Assembly: GCA_020160755.1 (NCBI GenBank)
Contig: JAIUPN010000001.1
Location: 434,001 to 498,000 of the forward strand
Origin: Pseudomonadota bacterium
GTDB lineage: Bacteria > Pseudomonadota > Alphaproteobacteria > Sphingomonadales > Sphingomonadaceae
Length of the DNA: 64,000 bases
Direction: 5' to 3'
The notes beneath the pieces were generated by a model, which worked only from the letters and a program-made list of their open reading frames with translations, did no database searches and had not been told where the DNA came from. Of this stretch, positions 55,731 through 63,865 are shown piece after piece. The position numbers were made by a program, and so were the translations under genes. The stretch's first letter is position 1, and every line of letters starts with the position of its first letter.

Positions 55731-56195
55731 ATGCGCACCATTATTTTCCTTTTGTTTGCCGCGCTGATGCCCGGCCAGGCGTTTGCCGCAAATCAGGTCG
55801 CGCTCGACAACCATGTGTTCGTCGAACGCGTGTCGACCGACGCGCAGGGCAAGCAGCGGATCCTGCTCGAAGAACCAAAGGTCGTCGTTCCCGGCGACCG
55901 GCTCGTCTTCGTGCTGAACTATCGCAATGCCGGTGCGCAGCCGGCGGACAAGTTCGTCATCACCAACCCGCTGCCCTCCGCAGTCCGTTTCGCCGACGCC
56001 GGCGATACCCGGCCGCAGGTTTCGGTCGACGGCGGCAAGCAGTGGGGACTGCTTGCCGACCTCTCGATTCCGATGACCGACGGCACGCGCCGCGCGGCCC
56101 AGCCGGCCGACGTCACGCATATCCGCTGGGCTTTCCAGAACCCGATCCCGGTCGGCGCAACGGGCAAGCTCATGTTCCGTGGAGTTGTAAAATAA
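55731..56195 (+). CDS. Exported single-domain DUF11-like protein 2 of the surface cluster
   Basis: A 154-residue secreted protein with a signal peptide (cleavage near 19, AFA before ANQ). The mature part is one Ig-like DUF11-type domain: VVPGDRLVFVLNYRNAGAQP, then FVITNPLPSAVRF, and a closing strand GATGKLMFRGVV. It contains VSVDGGKQWG, which resembles sialidase-type strand motifs but is too short to mean more. The ATG at 55731 is chosen because GGAG is six bases upstream; earlier ATG codons overlap the preceding stop. It follows protein 1 by 11 bases, so the two are cotranscribed. Confidence 0.82.
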   Translation: MRTIIFLLFAALMPGQAFAANQVALDNHVFVERVSTDAQGKQRILLEEPKVVVPGDRLVFVLNYRNAGAQPADKFVITNPLPSAVRFADAGDTRPQVSVDGGKQWGLLADLSIPMTDGTRRAAQPADVTHIRWAFQNPIPVGATGKLMFRGVVK

Positions 56196-56217
56196 CTGAA
56201 TAAATAAAGCCGCTTAA

Positions 56218-56247
56218 TGGTTGCCAGCGGTGGGGAAACGGCAACCA
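56218..56247 (+). promoter_or_regulatory. Stem-loop between cluster genes 2 and 3
   Basis: TGGTTGCC (56218-56225) pairs perfectly with GGCAACCA (56240-56247) around a 14-base loop. It follows an A/T-rich stretch at the end of gene 2 and precedes the AGGAG site of gene 3. No T-tract follows, so it is more likely a processing or stability element than a terminator. Confidence 0.45.
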
Positions 56248-56270
56248 GCATAAAGCCCAGGAGCTCAGCT

Positions 56271-57353
56271 ATGACCAGCAAGCTGACATATATGGGTGCC
56301 ATCGGTCTGGCGGCGCTTTCGAGCGCCGCCGCCACCCCGGCTTTTGCCGCCGGGACGACCGCGGGCACCACGATCACCAATACCGCCACCGTCGATTATC
56401 AGGTCGGAGGCGTCACGCAGGGACAGCAGCAGGCGGCGAACAGTTTCATCGTCGACCGCAAGATCAACCTGCTTGTCGAAGAAGTCGGCACCGTCACGAC
56501 CGCCGTCGTGCCGGGCCAGGCCAATGCCGTCACGACGTTCCAGCTCACGAACAGCTCGAACGAGACGCTCGATTTCGCGCTCGTGGCATCGCAGATCGCC
56601 GGGGGCACCGCCGCGCATGGCGGGACCGACACGTTCAACGTCAACAATATCCGTATCTATCGCGATAATACGGTGACGGGCACGGTGGGCAGTTGGGACG
56701 CCGGCGACACGCTGATCACCAACTATATCGACGAACTCGTCGTCGATACGGCGATCCGGCTGTTCGTCGTCGCCGACATCCCGACGACAAGCACCGTTCC
56801 CGCCGTCGTCAACGGCGCGGTCGCCGGCGTAACGCTTCGCGCAACCGCGCGCGAAGGCGGGCTTGCCGGGACGCAAGGCGCCGCGATCACCGAAACCACC
56901 GGCGCGAACACCGCCGTGAAGGACACGGTTTTCGCCGACGTCACGCCGGGCGTCGCGGGCGACGCAGCGCGCGACGGGTCGCACAGCGATGACGACGACT
57001 ATACGGTGCAGACGGCGACGCTGGCGGTCACCAAGACCAGCCGCATCATCTCCGACCCGATCAATTCGACAACCAATCCGAAACTGATTCCCGGTGCGGT
57101 CATCGAATATTGCATCGCGGTTGCCAACACCGGCAGCGCCACGGCGACATCGGTGGTGATCAACGACCCGGTTCCGGGCCAGCTGACGTTCAATACGGGG
57201 ACGATCCTGCTGGGCGGCACGGTGACCAGCGGGACGTGCGATTTCAACGGCTCCGCGGGCGGCAGCTATGCTGCGCCCAACGTGTCGGGAACGATCGCGT
57301 CGATCGCCGCTGGCGCCGCCAGCACGCTCGTCTTCCGCGCGACCGTCAACTGA
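56271..57353 (+). CDS. Exported DUF11/Ig-like protein 3 of the surface cluster
   Basis: A 360-residue secreted protein and paralogue of protein 1. A signal peptide (cleavage near 25, AFA before AGT) is followed by the same motif, TTITNTATVDYQVGG with DRKINLLVEE, an Ig-like domain beginning TFQLTNSSNETLDFALVA, and a C-terminal DUF11 domain from about 250 (LIPGAVIEYCIAVANTGSAT, then VVINDPVPGQLTFN) that holds two cysteines. The protein stops right after the last DUF11 strand, as does protein 1. AGGAG is seven bases before the ATG at 56271. Confidence 0.85.
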   Translation: MTSKLTYMGAIGLAALSSAAATPAFAAGTTAGTTITNTATVDYQVGGVTQGQQQAANSFIVDRKINLLVEEVGTVTTAVVPGQANAVTTFQLTNSSNETLDFALVASQIAGGTAAHGGTDTFNVNNIRIYRDNTVTGTVGSWDAGDTLITNYIDELVVDTAIRLFVVADIPTTSTVPAVVNGAVAGVTLRATAREGGLAGTQGAAITETTGANTAVKDTVFADVTPGVAGDAARDGSHSDDDDYTVQTATLAVTKTSRIISDPINSTTNPKLIPGAVIEYCIAVANTGSATATSVVINDPVPGQLTFNTGTILLGGTVTSGTCDFNGSAGGSYAAPNVSGTIASIAAGAASTLVFRATVN

Positions 57354-57366
57354 TCGGATAACCGAC

Positions 57367-57407
57367 GGAGCAGCGGGTGCGGCCCAAAAACCGCCTTCCG
57401 CTGCTCC
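57367..57407 (+). promoter_or_regulatory. Strong stem-loop between cluster genes 3 and 4
   Basis: GGAGCAGCGG (57367-57376) pairs perfectly with CCGCTGCTCC (57398-57407); inside, GCGG (57379-57382) pairs with CCGC (57391-57394). It begins 14 bases after the stop of gene 3 and ends 13 bases before the ATG of gene 4. It may lower expression of the barrel protein relative to the secreted proteins, or mark an RNA processing site. No T-tract follows. Confidence 0.5.
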
Positions 57408-57420
57408 ATTCGGGGCTTGC

Positions 57421-60400
57421 ATGGCACTCCGCTCCACATTTTCCGGCCTTGTGACCGCGCTGGTCGCGGCAGCCCTGCTGCCTGCGATACCCCCGGTGCG
57501 TGCGCAGGTGATCACGAACACAGCTTCGGCGCAGTGGACGCACGACGGGCAACCCGGTCAGGCGCTCTCGAATCGCGTCGACGTGACGGTGACGCCGCGC
57601 CCGGCGCCGGCGCCGACGATCGCGACCTATCGCCTCACGAGCGGCGGCGGCGACAAATCGGTGCCGCTCGCGCCGACGCAGTGTAACCGCCCGGCGGCGC
57701 GCAGCGCCACCAGCACGATCCCGCTCGCCGGGGTTTACGAGGGTATTTCGACCGCCCCGGCATCGCTGCAAAGCACCGACAATTTCCGCGCCGGCGAAGT
57801 GCTGGTCGTCGGGGTCACGCTCGCATCGGCCAATGTCGATCCGCAGGCGCGTGACACCCTGCCCGTCATCCTCGAACTGGAAAACGGCGATCGCGAGGCG
57901 ATCACCCTGACCGAAACGGCAAATAACAGCGGCGAATTCGTCGGCTTCATCAACACCATCGGCGTCCCGCCCGCGGTCGCGCAAGGCGATTGCCGCCTGT
58001 CGGTCAATTCGGGGGCGCCGCTGGCGTTGCGCGTCAGCGACCAGGCGAACGCCAGCCTTGTCGCACTCGCGACGATCAACTTCCTCGTCGATCCGTTCGG
58101 CATCGTGTTCGACAGCGGCGACGGCGCCCCGGTTGCCGGCAGCCGCGTGACGATCATCGACGCCGCGACCGGCCAGCCCGCGCAGGTGTTCGGCGACGAC
58201 GGCGTTTCGGCCTATCCGTCGAGCGTCGTGACGGGGCAGAGCGTCACCGACGCCGGCGGCACGACCTATAATTTCCCGCCGGGCGACTATCGCTTCCCCT
58301 TTGTCGCGCCGGGAACCTATCGTCTCGTCGTCGTACCGCCCGCACCCTACACGGCCCCGTCGAAATCGAGCGCGGCCGATCTCGCGGGCCTCCGCCGCCC
58401 CGACGATGGCCTGCCTTTCACGATCACGGGCGCGAGCTATGGCAACCCCTTCACGCTGAACAGCCCCGCACCCGTGCGCGTCGACATCCCCGTCGACCAG
58501 CCGGGTCTGCCGCTGATCCTGCGCAAGACGACCTCGACGCAGGTCGCGGTCCCCGGCGACGTGATCCAGTATCGGATCGAGGTCGCGAACCGCGACACGC
58601 GCCGCAGCACCGGGGCGGTGACGGTACGCGACGTCCTGCCCGCAGGTATGCGCCTGCGCGCCGATACCGTGCGTGTCGACGGCACCCTTGTGGCGCCCGT
58701 TGTCGCCGCCAACGGCCGCGAGTTCGCTGTCACGCTGCCCACCATCGCGGCGTCGCGCTCCGTCCTGCTCACCTATCTGGCCGAAGTCGTCGTGTCGGCG
58801 CAGCCCGGCAACGCGCTCAATCGCGCCACCGCGAACGATAACCGCGGTTCGACGAGTAACGTCGCCGAAGCGACGATTTCGATCAAACGCGACCAGCTCG
58901 GCGACCGCATGACAATCATCGGCCGGATCACCGACGGCGGCTGCACCGTCGATCCGGGTAAAGCCGACGGCATCATGGGCGTGCGTGTGATGTTGCAGGA
59001 CGGCAGCTACACCGTCACCGACGAGGATGGCCGCTATCACTTCGAGGGCGTCCGCCCCGGCCTGCACGTTGTGCAGATTGATCCGTCGACGCTGCCGCTC
59101 GACCGTGAAGCCATCGACTGCGCACGTTCGACGCAGAGCGCCGGCAGCGCAATCTCGCGCTTTGTCGAAGGCCGCGGCGGTGCGCTGAAGCGCGCCGACT
59201 TCCGCGCCGTCGCGAGTGCGCCCCGCACCGCGCCGATCAAGGCGGCCATCGAGGCGCCGAAGGTGCTGAGCGATCCCGAAGCCGCGGGCGCGGGTCGCGA
59301 CTGGCTCGCGGGTCAGGCGCCGGGCATCGGCTGGCTGTTCCCCGACACCGATCACAATCCGCGCGCGAAAGCGATCCGCGCCGCGATCAAGCACGCCCCC
59401 GGCCAGAAAGTGACACTCCGGGTCAATGGCAAGCCCGCCGACGCGCTGACGTTCGAGGGCGTGAATAAATCCGCCGACGGCAGCGTCGCAGCCAGCCTGT
59501 GGCGCGGGCTCGAAATCCGCGAAGGCGAAAACCGTCTAATTGCCGAAGTGACCGACGCGAACGGCGTGACTATCGAAACGCTCGAACGCACCGTCCATTA
59601 TTCGATCACCCCGATGCGCGCGTCGCTGATCCGCGAAAAGTCGGTGCTGGTCGCCGATGGCGTGACGCGCCCGGTAATCGCGGTGCGCCTGACCGATCGC
59701 GACGGCAAGCCGATCCGCGCGGGACTGACGGGCGACTTCAGCGTCCCCGCCCCCTATTATCCGGCGGTCGAAGCCGATGCGCAGCAGGCGCGCCAGCTCG
59801 CGGGCCTCGAACGCGCGCAGCCCGTGTGGAAAATCGATGGCGACGACGGCATCGCTTATATCGAACTCGAACCGACAACCGCTTCGGGGACGCTCGCGAT
59901 GGACTTTACCTTTCGCGACGACAAGGTGACGCGCAAACAGACGATCGAGACCTGGCTCGATCCGGGTAATCGCCCGTGGACCGTCGTCGGCTTTGCCGCG
60001 GGCACGCTCGGCTACAATACGCTGGGCGACCGGATGGAGCCGGTGGCGGAGACGCTCGACGATCTCAACGCCGACGCCCGTCTCGCGCTGTACGCAAAAG
60101 GCCGCGTCCGCGGAAAATGGCTGATGACGCTGGCGTATGACAGCGACAAGGACAAGGACGACGCCCGGTTCGGCGGCGTCATCGATCCGCGCGCCTATTA
60201 CACGATCTACGCCGACCGCAACGAAACGCGTTATGACGCGGCGTCGGTGCGCAAGCTCTACCTCCGCCTCGAACGCCCGCAATTCTATGCCATGTTCGGC
60301 GATATCGAGACCGGCATTTCGGAACCCGAACTCGCCCGCTATCAGCGCGCGCTGAACGGCGGCAAGGCCGAATATCGCGGCCGTAACGTCGCCGCGACCG

Positions 60401-62511
60401 CCTTCGTCGCCGATACGCCCTATCGTTTCCGCCGCGACGAGATTCAGGGCAATGGCCTGACGGGTCCGTACCAGCTCGGCGCCAAGGACATCCTGCCGAA
60501 CAGCGAGCGGATCGTCATCGAAACGCGCGACCGGCTGCACAGCGAGCGCATCGTCGACCGCGTGAACCTGTCGCGTCACGTCGATTATGACATCGACTAT
60601 CTGTCGGGCACGATACGCTTCCGCGAGCCGGTGCTCAGCCGCTCGTCGAACCTCGACCCGCAATTCATCGTCGCCGAATATGAGGTCGACGGCGTCGGCC
60701 AGCGCGTGCTCAACGCCGGCGGCCGCGTCAGCTATCAGTCGAACGACGAGAAATTGCGCGTTGGTGCGACCTTCGTCCATGACGAGGACGGCAATACCAA
60801 GACCAACCTCGGCGGCGTCGATGCGCGTTATCGCCCGTCGCTCGAAACCGAGGTTCGCGCCGAGCTCGCGGTCAGCGATGCGAAGGCCGGCAATAGCGGT
60901 GCGACCGCCAACGGCACCGCAAAGGCATGGCTGATCGAGGCCGAGCATCACAGCAGCAACGCCGACTTCCTCGCCTATGTCCGCGAGCGTGAGGCGGGCT
61001 TCGGCACCGGCCAGCTTAACAGCGGCGAGAATGGCACGCGCAAATTCGGCTTCGACGCGCGCGTAAAAAGCAGCCGCACGCTGTCGGTCACCGGCAGCGC
61101 ATGGCAGGAGGATTATCTCGAAACGAGCGCACGTCGCCGCGCCGCCCGCGCCCTGATCGAATATGACAATGGCACCAGCGTCGCGCGCGCCGGGCTGACG
61201 CACGCCGACGACCGCCTGACCGACGGCACGCGCAATCGCTCGAATATCGTCCAGCTCGGCGCGACGCAGCGGTTGATGGGCAAGCGCCTCGAACTCGACG
61301 CGCAAACCGAATTTGCTCTCGGCGGCAAGGACGCGAGCGTCGATTTCCCGACGCGCCACCGGCTCGGCGCGCGCTTCGCGATCAATCGCGACGTCAATCT
61401 TGTCGGCAGCTATGAAATCGCCGATGGCGATACGATCAAGGCGCGCACCGCGCGGCTGGGCTTCGATCTGACGCCCTGGTCGGGCGCACGCCTTCTCGCC
61501 ACCGCGAACCAGCAGGAGATTGGCGAATATGGCCCGCGCAGCTTTGCGGCCTATGGCCTGTCGCAGTCGCTGAAGCTTGGGACACGCTGGTCGGTCGATC
61601 TCTCGGTCGACGGCAATCGCACGATCGGCGGGATTCGCGCAAAAGATGTGCTCAACACCGAACAGCCGGTCGCATCGGGCGGTTTCCTTGGCGGCAACGG
61701 GACATTGACCGAAGATTTCCTCGCGATCAGCACCGGGGCCACTTATCGCGCCGACCGCTGGACGCTGACCGGCCGCGCCGAATATCGCGATGGCGAGCTC
61801 GCCAATCGCTATGGCCTGACGCTCGGCGGGCTCCGCCAGCTCGGCGAAGGCCGCGCACTTGGCGCGCTCTTCACTTATGCCAAGGCGAGCGGCAGCGGCA
61901 CGACGCCGACGACCGAAGTGATCAATTTCGAAATGAGCTGGGCGCACCGCCCTGCCGCTTCGCGGATCTCCTGGCTCAACAAGAGCGAGTTTCGTTCGGA
62001 CAAGGTGCGCGATGCCGTTGCCGGTCAGCCGGGCCCGATCGGCGGCGGCGCGCTGACGATCGACGGCGACGCGACGAGCCGCCGCCTGCTCAACAGCCTG
62101 TCGCTGAACTGGACCCCGCTCGGCGAACGCGGTGCGGACGGCATGTGGTACGAGCGCGCCGAAATGGGCTTCTTCTGGGGTACGCGCTACAATTTCGACC
62201 GCTTCGGCGCCGACGACGTCAAGGGGTGGTCGAACCTGATCGGTGCCGACTTCCGCTTCAACCTCGGCGAACATGTCGATGTCGGCGCGTCGGGCACCGT
62301 GCGCGTCGGCACCGACGCCGATACGGTGAGCTGGGCGGGCGGCCCGACGCTGACGCTGGCGCCAATGAAAAATGCGAACATCACCTTCGGCTATAATTTC
62401 GCCGGCTTCCACGACCGCGATTTCGAAGATGCGCGCTTCTCGCGCTCGGGCGCCTATGTAACCTTCAAGCTGAAGTTCGACCAGACGAGTTTCGCGGGGC
62501 TGGGGCTGTAG
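57421..62511 (+). CDS. Large outer-membrane barrel protein with DUF11 and Ig-like domains (protein 4 of the surface cluster)
   Basis: A 1696-residue protein. A signal peptide (cleavage near 28) is followed by the cluster motif VITNTASAQWTHDG with SNRVDVTV (about 30-55), a domain typical of surface proteins (about 80-190), a carboxypeptidase-regulatory-like region (about 229-330), one DUF11 domain (about 363-489, VPGDVIQYRIEVANRDTRRS), an SdrD-B-like domain (about 497-561, SYTVTDEDGRYHFEGVRPG), Ig-like domains to about 850, and a long region rich in alternating strands to the end that looks like a beta-barrel. The last strand is YVTFKLKFDQTSF. Function unknown; it probably anchors or exports the three secreted partners (inference). 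Confidence 0.85.
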   Translation: MALRSTFSGLVTALVAAALLPAIPPVRAQVITNTASAQWTHDGQPGQALSNRVDVTVTPRPAPAPTIATYRLTSGGGDKSVPLAPTQCNRPAARSATSTIPLAGVYEGISTAPASLQSTDNFRAGEVLVVGVTLASANVDPQARDTLPVILELENGDREAITLTETANNSGEFVGFINTIGVPPAVAQGDCRLSVNSGAPLALRVSDQANASLVALATINFLVDPFGIVFDSGDGAPVAGSRVTIIDAATGQPAQVFGDDGVSAYPSSVVTGQSVTDAGGTTYNFPPGDYRFPFVAPGTYRLVVVPPAPYTAPSKSSAADLAGLRRPDDGLPFTITGASYGNPFTLNSPAPVRVDIPVDQPGLPLILRKTTSTQVAVPGDVIQYRIEVANRDTRRSTGAVTVRDVLPAGMRLRADTVRVDGTLVAPVVAANGREFAVTLPTIAASRSVLLTYLAEVVVSAQPGNALNRATANDNRGSTSNVAEATISIKRDQLGDRMTIIGRITDGGCTVDPGKADGIMGVRVMLQDGSYTVTDEDGRYHFEGVRPGLHVVQIDPSTLPLDREAIDCARSTQSAGSAISRFVEGRGGALKRADFRAVASAPRTAPIKAAIEAPKVLSDPEAAGAGRDWLAGQAPGIGWLFPDTDHNPRAKAIRAAIKHAPGQKVTLRVNGKPADALTFEGVNKSADGSVAASLWRGLEIREGENRLIAEVTDANGVTIETLERTVHYSITPMRASLIREKSVLVADGVTRPVIAVRLTDRDGKPIRAGLTGDFSVPAPYYPAVEADAQQARQLAGLERAQPVWKIDGDDGIAYIELEPTTASGTLAMDFTFRDDKVTRKQTIETWLDPGNRPWTVVGFAAGTLGYNTLGDRMEPVAETLDDLNADARLALYAKGRVRGKWLMTLAYDSDKDKDDARFGGVIDPRAYYTIYADRNETRYDAASVRKLYLRLERPQFYAMFGDIETGISEPELARYQRALNGGKAEYRGRNVAATAFVADTPYRFRRDEIQGNGLTGPYQLGAKDILPNSERIVIETRDRLHSERIVDRVNLSRHVDYDIDYLSGTIRFREPVLSRSSNLDPQFIVAEYEVDGVGQRVLNAGGRVSYQSNDEKLRVGATFVHDEDGNTKTNLGGVDARYRPSLETEVRAELAVSDAKAGNSGATANGTAKAWLIEAEHHSSNADFLAYVREREAGFGTGQLNSGENGTRKFGFDARVKSSRTLSVTGSAWQEDYLETSARRRAARALIEYDNGTSVARAGLTHADDRLTDGTRNRSNIVQLGATQRLMGKRLELDAQTEFALGGKDASVDFPTRHRLGARFAINRDVNLVGSYEIADGDTIKARTARLGFDLTPWSGARLLATANQQEIGEYGPRSFAAYGLSQSLKLGTRWSVDLSVDGNRTIGGIRAKDVLNTEQPVASGGFLGGNGTLTEDFLAISTGATYRADRWTLTGRAEYRDGELANRYGLTLGGLRQLGEGRALGALFTYAKASGSGTTPTTEVINFEMSWAHRPAASRISWLNKSEFRSDKVRDAVAGQPGPIGGGALTIDGDATSRRLLNSLSLNWTPLGERGADGMWYERAEMGFFWGTRYNFDRFGADDVKGWSNLIGADFRFNLGEHVDVGASGTVRVGTDADTVSWAGGPTLTLAPMKNANITFGYNFAGFHDRDFEDARFSRSGAYVTFKLKFDQTSFAGLGL

Positions 62512-62527
62512 GCCTGCCCTGCGCATA

Positions 62528-62572
62528 ACGAAGCAATCCGGGGCGCGCGTCCACTGCCCCGGATTGCTTCGT
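62528..62572. terminator. Perfect 17-base-pair inverted repeat between convergent genes
   Basis: ACGAAGCAATCCGGGGC (62528-62544) is the exact reverse complement of 62556-62572, with an 11-base loop. It lies 16 bases after the barrel-protein stop and six bases before the stop of the convergent E2 gene, so it can terminate transcription from both sides. It lacks a clean T-tract on either side. Confidence 0.75.
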
Positions 62573-62577
62573 CGCTA

Positions 62578-63861
62578 TCAATCGGCAAACAGCAGGACCG
62601 GGGTTTCGATCAGCTTCTTGAGCGCCTGCACATAGCTTGCGGCATCCCAGCCATCGACGACGCGGTGGTCGCAGCTGATCGACAGGTTCATCAGCTTTGC
62701 GCGGCGAATCTCGTCGCCGTCGAAGACCGGACGTTCGACGATCTTGTTCGGGCCGATGATCGCAACCTCGGGACGGTTGATCACCGGCGTCGTCGCGATG
62801 CCGCCGAGCGGGCCGAGCGAGGTGACGGTGAGCGTGCCGCCGGTGAGTTCCTCGACCTTTGCCTTGCCGGTGCGCGCCGCTTCGGCAAGGCGGGTGATCT
62901 CGCTCGCGAGCTGCCACACATTCTTGTCCTGCGCGTCGCGGATCACCGGGACCATCAGCCCTGCATCGGTCTGCGTCGCCATGCCGAGATGCACCGCGCC
63001 GTAGCGCGTGACTACGCCGCCTTCATCGTCGTAGCGCGCGTTGATCATCGGGAATTGCGGGATCGTGCGGCAGATCGCGACGATCAGGAAGGGCAGCATC
63101 GTCAGCTTCGGACGGCCACCGCGATTGGCGTTCAAATCGGCGCGCATCTCTTCGAGCGCGGTGACATCCATTTCCTCGACATAGGTGAAGTGCGGGATCG
63201 CGCGCTTCGACGCCGCCATATTCTCGGCGATCTTGCGGCGCATTCCGATGACCTTGATCGGCTCGTCGGCGCGGGCGCGGCTCGCGCCAGGAGCGTGATA
63301 GCCCTGCCCGCCGCTGTAGCGGAGGAAGGCGTCGAGGTCGGCGTGACGGATGCGGTCGCCCTCGGCCTGAATCTGCGACAGGTCGACGCCAAGATCCCTG
63401 GCGCGGGCACGAACGGCCGGCGAAGCAAGCACAGCGCGGCTGTGGTCTGCGGTCGCGACGGGTGCAGGTGCAGGTGCAGGTGTCGGCGTCGGCGCGGGGG
63501 CTGCAGCGGGCGCCGGTGCAGCGACCTCGGCCACCGAGATTTCCTCGGCGCCCGGCGTTTCCGCAACGATTTCCTGTTCGACAGGCGTGTCGACGGGCGG
63601 TGCCTCGACATCGCCGTCGCCATCGGTCTCGATCACCGCCAGCGTCGATCCGATCGGGATCAGGTCGCCGACCTCGCCCGCCAGTTCGACGACGATCCCC
63701 GAAACGGGCGATTCCATTTCGACGGTCGCCTTGTCGGTCATCATGTCGGCAAGCTGCGCGTCTTCCTCGACGCGCTCGCCGATCTTGACGTGCCAGGCGA
63801 CGATTTCGGCCTCGGCAATGCCTTCGCCGATGTCGGGCAGACGGAATGAATAACGGGCCAT
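62578..63861 (-). CDS. bkdB: Branched-chain 2-oxoacid dehydrogenase E2 (lipoamide acyltransferase)
   Basis: E2 subunit of the branched-chain keto acid dehydrogenase complex that degrades Val, Leu and Ile keto acids; 427 residues. It has one lipoyl domain (1-78, Lys44 in MTDKATVEME), a Pro/Ala linker, a subunit-binding domain (about 145-180, ASPAVRARARDLGVDLSQI), and the catalytic domain with SISCDHRVVDGWDAA (His399, Asp403). FRLPDIGEGIAEAEIVAWHVK is the usual start of branched-chain E2, distinct from PdhC in the same window. It starts four bases after the E1 beta stop. Confidence 0.92.
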   Translation of the reverse strand: MARYSFRLPDIGEGIAEAEIVAWHVKIGERVEEDAQLADMMTDKATVEMESPVSGIVVELAGEVGDLIPIGSTLAVIETDGDGDVEAPPVDTPVEQEIVAETPGAEEISVAEVAAPAPAAAPAPTPTPAPAPAPVATADHSRAVLASPAVRARARDLGVDLSQIQAEGDRIRHADLDAFLRYSGGQGYHAPGASRARADEPIKVIGMRRKIAENMAASKRAIPHFTYVEEMDVTALEEMRADLNANRGGRPKLTMLPFLIVAICRTIPQFPMINARYDDEGGVVTRYGAVHLGMATQTDAGLMVPVIRDAQDKNVWQLASEITRLAEAARTGKAKVEELTGGTLTVTSLGPLGGIATTPVINRPEVAIIGPNKIVERPVFDGDEIRRAKLMNLSISCDHRVVDGWDAASYVQALKKLIETPVLLFAD

Positions 63862-63865
63862 GGCG

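Noticed and set aside
54700..62511. Recent horizontal transfer of the DUF11 cluster
   Set aside because: Its GC content and codon use look like the rest of the window, and no integrase, tRNA duplication or direct repeats flank it, although tRNA-Asp lies 1.4 kb away.
59536..62526. Minus-strand open frame of 996 codons across the barrel-protein gene
   Set aside because: Composition is rich in Arg, Ala and Asp without domains, and the plus-strand gene has a signal peptide and known domains. It is a shadow frame.
63420..63600. Repeat-like sequence near the start of bkdB, and similar sequence at 4070-4200
   Set aside because: These are codons of the Pro/Ala-rich linkers of the E2 proteins, not separate DNA repeats or a CRISPR array.
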